The notes under the pieces are model-generated. The model searched no databases. It saw only the letters and a program-made list of their open reading frames with translations, and had not been told where the DNA came from. 64,000 nucleotides of DNA from Myxococcales bacterium (lineage in GTDB: Bacteria; Myxococcota_A; Polyangia; Polyangiales; GCA-016699535). Below, piece after piece: positions 36,391 through 43,817 of this stretch; the first letter of the stretch is position 1; every line of letters starts with the position of its first letter. The stretch lies in assembly GCA_016699535.1 (NCBI GenBank), contig CP064980.1:1372001-1436000 (forward strand). The letters run 5' to 3'. Made by a program: the position numbers and the translations under genes.

Positions 36391-38196
36391 ATGACTAAGA
36401 ATTTACGCAATATCGCTATTATCGCCCACGTTGATCATGGAAAAACGACTCTGGTCGATGCCATGCTCAGACAATCCGGTGTTTTCCGCGACAACGAACA
36501 GGTCCAGGACCGTGTCATGGATTCAGGGGATCTAGAGCGTGAGCGTGGGATTACCATTCTGGCAAAGATTGCCTCACTGCAATGGGAAGGCACGACGATT
36601 AATATCATCGATACCCCAGGGCACGCCGACTTTGGTGGCGAAGTGGAACGTACGCTTCGCATGGCGGATGGCGCTTTGCTTTTAGTCGATGCTTCAGAAG
36701 GACCATTGCCCCAGACGCGGTTCGTGCTTGGCAAGGCTATTGAGTTGGGTATGCCTATTTTGGTAGTGATCAATAAAATTGATCGTCCTGATGCACGGCC
36801 TGATGAAGTTGTTAACGAAGCGTTTGATCTGTTTTGTGAGCTGCAAGCAAGTGAAGAGCAAACCGACTTTCCAATTCTGTATGCAATTGGAAAAGACGGA
36901 CTCGCGAAACGGGAGCTAAGTGACGAGAGCAGTGATCTAAGGCCACTGTTTGAAGCAATTTTAAAGTATGTGCCTCAGCCTACAGACAATCCAGACGATG
37001 CTCTTCAAATGCTTGTTCATAATATTGAATATGATGAGTACGTCGGTCGTTTGGCAATTGGACGCGTGCGTCGCGGCAAAATAAAAACCGGACAGCAAGT
37101 TGTGTGTCTTGGCGAAAAGAAGACAAAGCAAGCGAAAGTTGCCCAGGTTTACCACTACAAGGGTATGGCGCGAATCAAGGTAGACCAAGCCGTAGCAGGT
37201 GACATTGTTGCCGTAGCTGGCCTCGATGAGGTTGAGATAGGCGATACCTTGTCTGATGTAGATCGTCCGGAGGCTCTCAAGCGTATTGAAGTCGAAGAGC
37301 CGACGATTCGTGTGCGTTTTTTGGTGAATGATTCTCCAATGGTCGGTAAATCCGGCAAGTGGGTGACCTCTCGTCATTTGCGGGAAAGGCTCTTTAAAGA
37401 AGCCAATCGCAACATGGCGTTGCGCGTGGAAGAAACCGCAACTCCCGATGAGTTTATTGTGTTTGGCCGAGGCGAGCTTATGTTGGCCGTGTTGGCGGAG
37501 ACCATGCGCCGAGAAGGGTATGAGTTTGCGCTCGGTATGCCAGAAGTTGTCGTACGTGAGATTGACGGACAAGAAAGTGAACCCGTTGAGATTGCGGTGG
37601 TCGACGTCCCTGAGGACTACGTCGGCGCGGTAACGACGAGTTTTGGTGAGCGCAAAGGTCAAATGGTCAAGATGCACTCGCTTGGAAGTGGGCGTACACG
37701 TATGGAGTTTCGTGTTCCTTCACGTGGACTGATTGGTTATCGTTCGATATTCCTTACCGAGACACGAGGTACCGGCTTGCTTAACACTATCGTGGATGGT
37801 TGGCAGCCTTATGCTGGACCGATGCTGCGTCGAAATACGGGAGCGTTGGTAGCGGATCGTGGCGGTAAATCAACACCCTATGCTTTGTTTAACTTGCAAC
37901 CTCGCGGGCAACTTTGCATTGGTTCGGGGACCGATGTCTATGAGGGCATGATTGTTGGGGAAAACGCACGTCCGAACGATATGGATGTTAACGTGACCAA
38001 AGAAAAGAAGCTCACCAACATTCGCGCTGCAGGTCGAGATGACAACGTTTTACTGAGTCCCCATCGTATTCACACGATAGATACGGCGATGGAGTTTATC
38101 GACCAGGACGAACTTGTCGAAATCACGCCAGATGCGCTCCGGCTGCGCAAGCGAATCCTAGCGGCTAACAAACGTCCTAAACGCCGCGAAACATAA
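36391..38196 (+). CDS. typA: Ribosome-associated GTPase TypA/BipA
   Basis: A 601-residue translational GTPase. G motifs: AHVDHGKTT (P-loop), RGITI (switch I), DTPGHADFGGEV (switch II), NKIDRPDARPDEV. It then has the EF-G-like domains II, III and V, and the C-terminal domain typical of BipA (RGTGLLNTI, GGKSTPYALFNLQPRGQLC, EKKLTNIRAAGRDDN). It binds the ribosome with GTP and helps in 50S assembly and cold and stress adaptation. Convergent with the TPR gene with only 7 bases between stops. Confidence 0.94.
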   Translation: MTKNLRNIAIIAHVDHGKTTLVDAMLRQSGVFRDNEQVQDRVMDSGDLERERGITILAKIASLQWEGTTINIIDTPGHADFGGEVERTLRMADGALLLVDASEGPLPQTRFVLGKAIELGMPILVVINKIDRPDARPDEVVNEAFDLFCELQASEEQTDFPILYAIGKDGLAKRELSDESSDLRPLFEAILKYVPQPTDNPDDALQMLVHNIEYDEYVGRLAIGRVRRGKIKTGQQVVCLGEKKTKQAKVAQVYHYKGMARIKVDQAVAGDIVAVAGLDEVEIGDTLSDVDRPEALKRIEVEEPTIRVRFLVNDSPMVGKSGKWVTSRHLRERLFKEANRNMALRVEETATPDEFIVFGRGELMLAVLAETMRREGYEFALGMPEVVVREIDGQESEPVEIAVVDVPEDYVGAVTTSFGERKGQMVKMHSLGSGRTRMEFRVPSRGLIGYRSIFLTETRGTGLLNTIVDGWQPYAGPMLRRNTGALVADRGGKSTPYALFNLQPRGQLCIGSGTDVYEGMIVGENARPNDMDVNVTKEKKLTNIRAAGRDDNVLLSPHRIHTIDTAMEFIDQDELVEITPDALRLRKRILAANKRPKRRET

Positions 38197-38203
38197 TCTT
38201 AGG

Positions 38204-39064
38204 CTAGAAGGTACCTGACAAGCTAATGCTTCCAGGAAGTATCCGAATGGAGGCTGTGGGCTCGTCAGGGCCTCCTTGAGCGCCTTCTTCTGTCTCGCCG
38301 TCGCTTTCATCGGTTGACGGTGATGACTTGCCCACGATATCAATGATGCCCCAGGTTACGCCTGCCGCCGTGATGACGCCGCCTGCAATGAACGCGGCAA
38401 TCGCTGCCGAGTTTAGATCTTCAGACTGGTTTTGAAGATCGAGGGCAGTTTGTTGGACCGTTTCGTTCTTTGCATCATCGTGCTTGTTGGCCGACATGAT
38501 GGCCAAAACACCACCCGCACCGAGGCCCACAACACCGACGGCGGCAATGACCCACGGCCAAGGGCTTAAGCGTGTGTCCGTGGGTTGATTGGAGCCAGTA
38601 CTGCGCTCTTCGAGCAGTCTTCTTTCTGCTTCCTCTTGTCTTTTTTGGGCTTCGTCGCGTTCTTTTCGTATGCGCTGTTCTTCGTTAATGCGGGTTTTTA
38701 GGTTTTGTACACGCGATTCAATGGAACCTTTTTCTCGTTCGCCGGGTTTGCCTTCTTGAATATATTGCTCGTAGGCTGTGATGGCTTCTTCTAGCTTGCC
38801 GGCTGATTCAAGGGCACGCGCTAAGTTGTAAAGAAGGATAGCTTCTTTTTCGAGGTCGTAAGCTTCTTTGAGCAACACTGCGGCTTCAGTGAACTTTCCA
38901 TCTTGGTAGAGTTTTTCGCTACGTTCAAAAAGAACTAGAGCTCGTTCACGATCTTTTGGTGCTTTTGATCGTGAACGGTTACGTTGTGCTTGCGCCGAAG
39001 AGCAGAGGCACAAGATGCTCAAAATAATGAGGAGTATTGAAGTAGATTTTCTAAGCACTGTCAC
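38204..39064 (-). CDS. TPR protein with C-terminal membrane helices
   Basis: A 286-residue exported protein: signal peptide (LSILCLCSSAQAQ), then TPR-like helices (residues 40-125; FERSEKLYQDGKFTEAAVLL, then LLYNLARALESAGKLEEAI), a Glu/Arg-rich coiled coil (about 125-160), and two hydrophobic segments (about 170-190 and 215-238). The tail is acidic and low-complexity. This is the same general layout as the TPR-PEGA protein at 20 kb but without a PEGA domain. Envelope scaffolding is likely; no specific role is known. Confidence 0.62.
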   Translation of the reverse strand: MTVLRKSTSILLIILSILCLCSSAQAQRNRSRSKAPKDRERALVLFERSEKLYQDGKFTEAAVLLKEAYDLEKEAILLYNLARALESAGKLEEAITAYEQYIQEGKPGEREKGSIESRVQNLKTRINEEQRIRKERDEAQKRQEEAERRLLEERSTGSNQPTDTRLSPWPWVIAAVGVVGLGAGGVLAIMSANKHDDAKNETVQQTALDLQNQSEDLNSAAIAAFIAGGVITAAGVTWGIIDIVGKSSPSTDESDGETEEGAQGGPDEPTASIRILPGSISLSGTF

Positions 39065-39200
39065 AATAGTATCCCGAAATTAGGCCTTCCGAGCAACATG
39101 TTTTACCAGAAACTCCACCCGAAAAACTTACCAAAGCGCTTAGGGTACGATGAGTCTGAAGAGAAGATCCACAAATAGCGGGAATGGCAGGGCATTTTTA

Positions 39201-39359
39201 GTGCTCTGATCGGAAAGGATGGATCCGTCTCGCCGCAGTGAAGGCGAGATCTACCGCGTCAGAAAACCTTGAAATATTTGCGATATTTTTGAGGTTTTCT
39301 GCCTTGCATCTCACACCCTTGCTTTGCGATCTCGGCCCAATCCTTTCCAATCAGAGCAC
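39201..39359. mobile_element. 159-bp MITE, copy A
   Basis: Ends form an imperfect terminal inverted repeat of about 20 bp (GTGCTCTGATCGGAAAGGAT against ATCCTTTCCAATCAGAGCAC), with TA on both sides as a target duplication. Two inner inverted repeats (TCTCGCC/GGCGAGA and CAGAAAACCT/AGGTTTTCTG) make it nested. A second copy of exactly the same length lies at 60635. It has no transposase. The TA target fits IS630/Tc1-type transposases. Its right end overlaps the stop codon of the OmpA gene. Confidence 0.75.
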
Positions 39360-39865
39360 TAGTGTTTTTCGACTCGGAATTCGACTCGTCGATTTTGGGC
39401 GTGGCAGCTTAGAGTGTCCTGCCGGCACACGATTTGTTCTTCACCAAAGCCGTGGGTTTGCAATCGTTGCTTAACGCCCTTTTCACCAAGGTACTGCGCT
39501 ACAGACAGAGCTCGTTTTTCGGAAAGTTTTTTGTTGTAGAAACTCCCACCTCGAGTGTCTGTGTGCCCCTCAATGTGGACCAAACTAATTTCGTCATGTT
39601 TCTTCAATATCGTGCTTACATCATCCAAGATTGGGTAGCTGTCTTCCAGGATTGTATCGCTCGAGGATGCGAAGTTGATGGGTTCCTTAAGAATGATGTT
39701 TTCTTTTTCTAGATGAGCACTTAGCACCGGAGCTTCGGCCTCGTGCTGGCTTTCTAAATTTAAGCTAGCAGTGGTTTTTCCGTGATAGTTCGCGCCGCAA
39801 CCTGCAGCGGCAAAAATTACCGCAGCACAGATGTATTGATAATAACTGCTTTGAAATCCCCACAT
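39359..39865 (-). CDS. OmpA-domain lipoprotein whose stop codon is formed by the MITE
   Basis: A protein of 168 residues if started at the ATG at 39865. The leader ends in AAAGCGAN, so it is a lipoprotein. The C-terminal 105 residues are an OmpA peptidoglycan-binding domain: ASSSDTILEDSYPILDDV, VHIEGHTDTRGGSFYN and AQNRRVEFRVEKH. Reading into the element, TA of the target site plus the first G of the MITE make the TAG stop, so the original 3' end may have been longer. The ATG lies 21 bases from the divergent mutH start. Confidence 0.72.
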   Translation of the reverse strand: MWGFQSSYYQYICAAVIFAAAGCGANYHGKTTASLNLESQHEAEAPVLSAHLEKENIILKEPINFASSSDTILEDSYPILDDVSTILKKHDEISLVHIEGHTDTRGGSFYNKKLSEKRALSVAQYLGEKGVKQRLQTHGFGEEQIVCRQDTLSCHAQNRRVEFRVEKH

Positions 39866-39878
39866 AGCGTATATATAT

Positions 39879-39887
39879 AGTTTAGCA
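39879..39887 (-). promoter_or_regulatory. Extended -10 box for the OmpA gene
   Basis: On the minus strand TGCTAAACT lies 13 bases before the OmpA ATG, in the 21-base gap to mutH; a TATATATA stretch follows. Same nonamer as at 16772 and 18335. Confidence 0.35.
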
Positions 39888-40546
39888 TGCTCTATCCTGA
39901 TCGCGCCAAGTTGCTCGACCGTGCCCAGCAGATGGTGGGCATGCGTGTAGGTGAAATTGCTGAAAGAAGCGATATGTCGGTTCCGAAGCTTCGGGATCAA
40001 CAACTCAAGGGCATGGTTGGTAGTGTGATTGAACGGTTTTTAGGTGTAGAGGCGGGTAACGCGCCGCACGCTGATTTTCCAGAGCTCGGTGTTGAGCTTA
40101 AGACTATTCCTGTCAATGCGGCTGCCAAGCCAACGGAGTCCACTTTTGTTGCGACGGCTCCGCTTGATCTGTTGACTGAACAAGAGTGGCAGCACTGTAG
40201 CGTGTGGAAGAAGCTTCAATGCGTGCTTTGGGTTCCAATTGAGGCCGACAAAAGTATTCCCCTCGTGCAGCGTCGTGTCGGTCGGGTGTTTTTATGGGAG
40301 CCGAGCGAGGAGCAAGCTGCGCTCTTGCGTGACGATTGGGAAGATATCATGGGTCAGATGATCCTTGAAGGCGCAGGCTCTGTTTCGGCCCATTTAGGAA
40401 AAGCACTTCAACTGCGCCCCAAAGGAACCAATGCTGCCGCTCGACGCGTAGCAACGGATGTTCACGATGCGCCCACTCGTTTAGCTCCCCGAGCTTTCTA
40501 CCTCCGTACTTCCTTTACGAAACAGCTCATCAACACTCACATCTAA
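39887..40546 (+). CDS. MutH/Sau3AI-family DNA endonuclease
   Basis: A 219-residue protein with the MutH layout: VGMRVGEIAERSDMSVP, then LRDQQLKGMVGSVIERFLG, and the nuclease core DFPELGVELKTIPV, which holds the Asp, Glu and Lys of the D...ExK active site. MutH nicks the unmethylated strand at hemimethylated GATC to start mismatch repair; Sau3AI relatives cut both strands. MutH is otherwise characteristic of gammaproteobacteria with Dam methylation, so a copy in this setting is unexpected and suggests transfer. No methylase or mutL/mutS lies nearby. It follows an element-rich stretch and an AT-rich divergent promoter. Confidence 0.8.
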   Translation: MLYPDRAKLLDRAQQMVGMRVGEIAERSDMSVPKLRDQQLKGMVGSVIERFLGVEAGNAPHADFPELGVELKTIPVNAAAKPTESTFVATAPLDLLTEQEWQHCSVWKKLQCVLWVPIEADKSIPLVQRRVGRVFLWEPSEEQAALLRDDWEDIMGQMILEGAGSVSAHLGKALQLRPKGTNAAARRVATDVHDAPTRLAPRAFYLRTSFTKQLINTHI

Positions 40547-40609
40547 GAGATTGACAGCGGATCAACGGTTTACAGAACTGAACCGCCCTCTCGAGTTGGG
40601 AACTAGCTT

Positions 40610-40690
40610 GCAACTAGACATAGGGTCCCCATGCTCAAACAGTCCTCGCTTCGCTGCGGAACTGCGCGTGGGGACCCTATGTCTAGTTGC
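40610..40690. repeat. Conserved-loop hairpin element, copy 1
   Basis: Arms of 22 bp match perfectly (40610-40631 with 40669-40690) around a 37-base loop (40632-40668). The loop recurs inverted in copy 2 with one difference, but the arms are unrelated to those of copy 2. Just outside the right arm is TTGCCTCAAGA, also present (inverted) at copy 2. Found in the 456-base gap 40547-41002, which has no credible gene. Confidence 0.8.
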
Positions 40691-40899
40691 CTCAAGATCT
40701 CAAAGCGAAAGATTTTGTAAAGCGCCGTATATCGTATACGCAGTGGTCGACCTTTTTTCGCATCCATACGTTGTCGATACAAATGTATCTTCTGCGCTTT
40801 TAGAACCTTGAAATAGCAATAGTGATGCTGTTCCGAGAACCGGTTGAGACACGGCAGAAGGAAAGTCTGTCAAAAGTCTTGATCATTCAAGTCTTGAGG

Positions 40900-40978
40900 C
40901 AAAGAGAGGGTAGGCTTGCACGCGCAGTTCCGCAGCGAAGCGAGGACGGTTTGAGCATGCAGGCCTACCCTCTCTTTG
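40900..40978. repeat. Conserved-loop hairpin element, copy 2 (inverted)
   Basis: Arms of 21 bp with one G-T pair (40900-40920 with 40958-40978) around a 37-base loop (40921-40957) that is the reverse complement of the copy 1 loop at 36 of 37 positions. Flank TCTTGAGGCAA at 40892-40902 is the counterpart of the copy 1 flank. It ends 24 bases before the thioesterase stop and may also act as its terminator. Confidence 0.8.
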
Positions 40979-41002
40979 TTAAGCTATCTTAAAGAGACTA
41001 GG

Positions 41003-41410
41003 TCAATTGGAGCAGGCGTCGATGATGATTTGGGGCATGCTAGTGGGGCGGCCGGTGTCGGTACGAACGCAGGCTAAGGTGATCTCGCCCTCGTTTAAGA
41101 GCTCGTCTCCACGGTAAATCTTGCTGTCGAAACGCAAACGCGCTTTGCTGAACTCGCCGACCCAGATTTGGATTTCAAGTTCATCATCGAAATACGCAGG
41201 TCGCCTGTAGCGTACACGTGCTTCGACGACGGGTAGGGCGAGTTTTGCGTCGATTTCAAACTCTTTGTAGGAGACACCAAAGGCTCTTAGATACTCGATA
41301 CGAGCCGCTTCGAGGTAGCGCACATAGGCTGTGTGGTGAACGACGCCGCCTTGATCGGTATCAACGTAGCCGACACGTACTTTATGCTTAAACTGTTTGT
41401 CGGCACTCAC
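41003..41410 (-). CDS. Acyl-CoA/acyl-ACP thioesterase, YbgC/4HBT family
   Basis: A 135-residue hot-dog-fold thioesterase. YVDTDQGGVVHHTAYVRYLEAARIEYLR contains the catalytic Asp and HxxY of the 4-hydroxybenzoyl-CoA/YbgC group (broken here into its parts: VDTDQGGVVHH and YLEAARIEYLR). It hydrolyses acyl thioesters. It is last in a run of minus-strand genes, 3 bases after an ACP gene, so it likely acts on acyl-ACP in the lipid cluster, for release or editing. Confidence 0.82.
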   Translation of the reverse strand: MSADKQFKHKVRVGYVDTDQGGVVHHTAYVRYLEAARIEYLRAFGVSYKEFEIDAKLALPVVEARVRYRRPAYFDDELEIQIWVGEFSKARLRFDSKIYRGDELLNEGEITLACVRTDTGRPTSMPQIIIDACSN

Positions 41411-41413
41411 GGT

Positions 41414-41656
41414 CTAAAGCTTGGTTTGGACCAATTCGAAGACATTCTGGAGATTGGTGATTTGTTGAAGCTCTTGCTCCGGAACGGAGATTTTGTATTT
41501 ACGTTCCACTTCAGCCACGATTTCAATGGCCATCATGGAGTCGATGCCAAGCTCCTGAAAAGGAGTCTCATCAGGGATTTCGTCGATTTCGCTTACCTCA
41601 GCAATAATCGAGCGAATCTCTTCTTTGAGTTTGTTTGTTTGTTGAAGGTCTGACAT
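41414..41656 (-). CDS. Acyl carrier protein 1
   Basis: An 80-residue acidic helical protein with the phosphopantetheine attachment site in ELGIDSMMAIE (Ser in GIDSM). It carries acyl chains as thioesters. It lies 10 bases after a second ACP gene and before the thioesterase gene, so it is a dedicated ACP of the cluster rather than the general fatty acid ACP. Confidence 0.85.
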   Translation of the reverse strand: MSDLQQTNKLKEEIRSIIAEVSEIDEIPDETPFQELGIDSMMAIEIVAEVERKYKISVPEQELQQITNLQNVFELVQTKL

Positions 41657-41666
41657 GAAAAGTTAC

Positions 41667-41921
41667 TCAGGAAGCGTTGCTTAGCTCCACACGTTCGTCT
41701 ACCAACTCAAGAAGTTGCTTAACCGTTTGAATCCCCACTAATTTCTCGTCGGGAATCTGTATTTTCAGTTCGCGTTCTAGGCAGCCAATCAGTTCCAGCA
41801 TGCCAAGCGAATCAATACCAAGATCGGAAATGACACTTTCTTCCTTGATATTGCTAAAGTCTTTTTCGGCAATTTCAGTTGCCCATTTTTGAAAAAGTTT
41901 CAAGAGATCTGCACGTTCCAT
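41667..41921 (-). CDS. Acyl carrier protein 2
   Basis: A protein of 84 residues with the attachment motif DLGIDSLGMLEL. The ATG at 41921 is chosen because an AGGGAG ribosome site lies just before it; a start 18 bases earlier is possible. The two ACPs are clearly different in sequence, so they likely serve two partners, for example the ligase and a ketosynthase. Confidence 0.85.
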   Translation of the reverse strand: MERADLLKLFQKWATEIAEKDFSNIKEESVISDLGIDSLGMLELIGCLERELKIQIPDEKLVGIQTVKQLLELVDERVELSNAS

Positions 41922-42004
41922 TGGGACTCCCTGCTTCAAGTGTCGATGGTGTGGGGCGCACTCTAGGTTGAAAGTCGCCGTTCGTCCAGTCGAAATAGGC
42001 CTTT

Positions 42005-43672
42005 TTACAGATGTTCAGGTAGTACGTTTTTCTCGAATAATTGCTTGGTCTTACGGCGCTGCGCTTTGCCGCTCGAGGTCTTGGGAAGGGTGCCGACGGG
42101 CACAATGGCCACTTTATGCACTTTTAGACCGGTGGTCTCGGTGATTCGTGAGGCAATATCATGTCGCAGCGATGCGGCATCCCCGGAGTTGCCTTCAGCG
42201 ACCATGACGAGCCGCTCCTCGCCATCGATGATAGAGCTAAAGGCTACGACGTTGTTACGTCTCACGCCCGGAAGGCTGTCGACTTGCCATTCCAGATCCT
42301 GCGGGTAGTGGTTTGCGCCGTTAATGATGATGAGATCTTTGCTGCGACCGCAGATGAAAAGATTGCCTTCAGCGATATAACCAAGGTCGCCGGTATGAAG
42401 CCATCCCTTCTTCCAGCTCTCGGCGCTGGCTTCCGGGTTTTGGTAGTAACCTTTGGTGATACTTGGTCCTTGGGTGATGATCTCACCTACTTGGCGTTCA
42501 GCAAGCTTGTTGCCTTGTTCATCGACGATAGCGAGTTCATGTTCTGGAAAAGCTTTTCCGCATGAGACAAGTTCAAGTGTTGTTTCGGTGGCGTCTGTAG
42601 CTGGCGCAGCCTTGCCTTGTTGCAGAGCTTTAGCATCGACACGATCGGTCTTCATCCCTTGTCCTTGTGGACTAAAGGTAATAGCAAGGGTCGCTTCGGC
42701 CATGCCATAGGGGAGGAAGGCATTTGCGTTAAAGCCTGCTGGCTTAAGGCGGTCGGCAAAGGCGCGAAGCGTGGTTGCGTTGATGGGTTCGGCGCCGCAT
42801 CCAGACACACGAATGCTGCTTAGATCCCATTTGGAAAGGTCCGCATCGCGCACGCGTTTGGCGACTAAGGCATAGGCGAAGTTTGGCGCAAAAGTGAGTG
42901 TTGCTTTGTGTTTGTTGATGGTCTCAAGCCACAGACGGGGATTGCGGGCAAAACTTGCTGTTGGAAAGATGACTACGGGAATATCCATGACAAGCGTACC
43001 CAAAATGAAACCAATAAGGCCCATGTCGTGGTAGAGCGGCAGCCAACTTACAGCCAAATCATCTTTGCGGCGATCAAGTCCATGGGGTCCTAGAAATGCG
43101 CGAGCGTTGGCGAGTAGATTTCCATGGCTGACCATGACCCCTTTGGGCTTTGAAGTGCTGCCGGAGGTAAATTGCAAAAAGCACAAATCCTCGGGACCAA
43201 GCGCGGGACATTCGATGGCGGCGACGTCGCTTTTTTCAAATAGGTCGACAGTGGCGATTTCGCTTACCTTAACGTCGTGCTTTAGCACTGGCTCAAGATA
43301 GGGTTTCATCGCCTCGGTACTTAGAAGCATCGTTGCCGTGCTTGCTTGGAGGATGTGAGCTACTGTGTCGTGGTAGCTTTCAATGGCTTTGAAGGTAGCT
43401 CGCGGAAAGATGGGCACCGGAATAATGCCGCCGGCAACCGCACCAAGAAAGCTGAGCACAAACTCGTGGCCATCCGGGATAACCAGCGCTAATCGGTCAC
43501 CTTTTTTTAAACCTTTTTGATAAAGAACGGCGGCTCGGTGTTTGGCTTCCTTTTCAAGATCGCGGTAGGAGTAAAAACGCTCCTCGCCGAGGGCGTCAAT
43601 GAAACGAAAACCTCGTTTAGGGTCCTTTGGAAGGCGTTCAATGCAGTCTAGAAGGGATTGGGCGTGCTCCAT
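42005..43672 (-). CDS. Fatty acyl-AMP ligase (FAAL)
   Basis: A 555-residue adenylating enzyme of the FAAL/FadD32 group: FLQFTSGSTSKPKGVMVSHG (ATP loop), AVSWLPLYHDMGLIG, SGCGAEPINATTLRAF, FLPYGMAEATLAIT, TGDLGYIAEGNLFICGRSKD, and NGANHYPQDLEW. LPLYHDMGLIG and GCGAEPI are FAAL traits that separate them from CoA ligases. FAALs load fatty acids directly onto an ACP or polyketide synthase. Two ACP genes follow on the same strand, so they are the obvious acceptors. The gene is divergent from the ketosynthase gene. Confidence 0.87.
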   Translation of the reverse strand: MEHAQSLLDCIERLPKDPKRGFRFIDALGEERFYSYRDLEKEAKHRAAVLYQKGLKKGDRLALVIPDGHEFVLSFLGAVAGGIIPVPIFPRATFKAIESYHDTVAHILQASTATMLLSTEAMKPYLEPVLKHDVKVSEIATVDLFEKSDVAAIECPALGPEDLCFLQFTSGSTSKPKGVMVSHGNLLANARAFLGPHGLDRRKDDLAVSWLPLYHDMGLIGFILGTLVMDIPVVIFPTASFARNPRLWLETINKHKATLTFAPNFAYALVAKRVRDADLSKWDLSSIRVSGCGAEPINATTLRAFADRLKPAGFNANAFLPYGMAEATLAITFSPQGQGMKTDRVDAKALQQGKAAPATDATETTLELVSCGKAFPEHELAIVDEQGNKLAERQVGEIITQGPSITKGYYQNPEASAESWKKGWLHTGDLGYIAEGNLFICGRSKDLIIINGANHYPQDLEWQVDSLPGVRRNNVVAFSSIIDGEERLVMVAEGNSGDAASLRHDIASRITETTGLKVHKVAIVPVGTLPKTSSGKAQRRKTKQLFEKNVLPEHL

Positions 43673-43750
43673 AACTCGGCCGGTTTAGGGTCTTGGGCAG
43701 GGGCTGTCAAGCATTTCGGGCCAAGCGGAAGGGGCCTTTTTGGGCAAAAT

Positions 43751-43768
43751 ACCGGCCAGACGGCCGGT
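43751..43768. promoter_or_regulatory. Palindrome between the FAAL and ketosynthase genes
   Basis: ACCGGCC-AGAC-GGCCGGT, perfect 7-bp arms, in the 145-base divergent gap. A further GGCCGGT half lies at 43678-43684, beside the FAAL start. A dimeric repressor could control both sides together. Confidence 0.45.
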
Positions 43769-43817
43769 GGGGGCGGCTTGCTCCTTCTTAGGAGCGTGAG
43801 GTATAGAGCCGTCCGCC

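Noticed and set aside
39238..39474. Open frames over the two MITE copies that share SENLEIFAIFLR-like peptides
   Set aside because: The similarity comes from the shared DNA of the element; the frames run out into unrelated flanks, have no ribosome site and no protein-like conservation pattern.
40551..40811. An 86-codon frame between mutH and the thioesterase
   Set aside because: It runs through the hairpin element and is explained by it; no family, no ribosome site.
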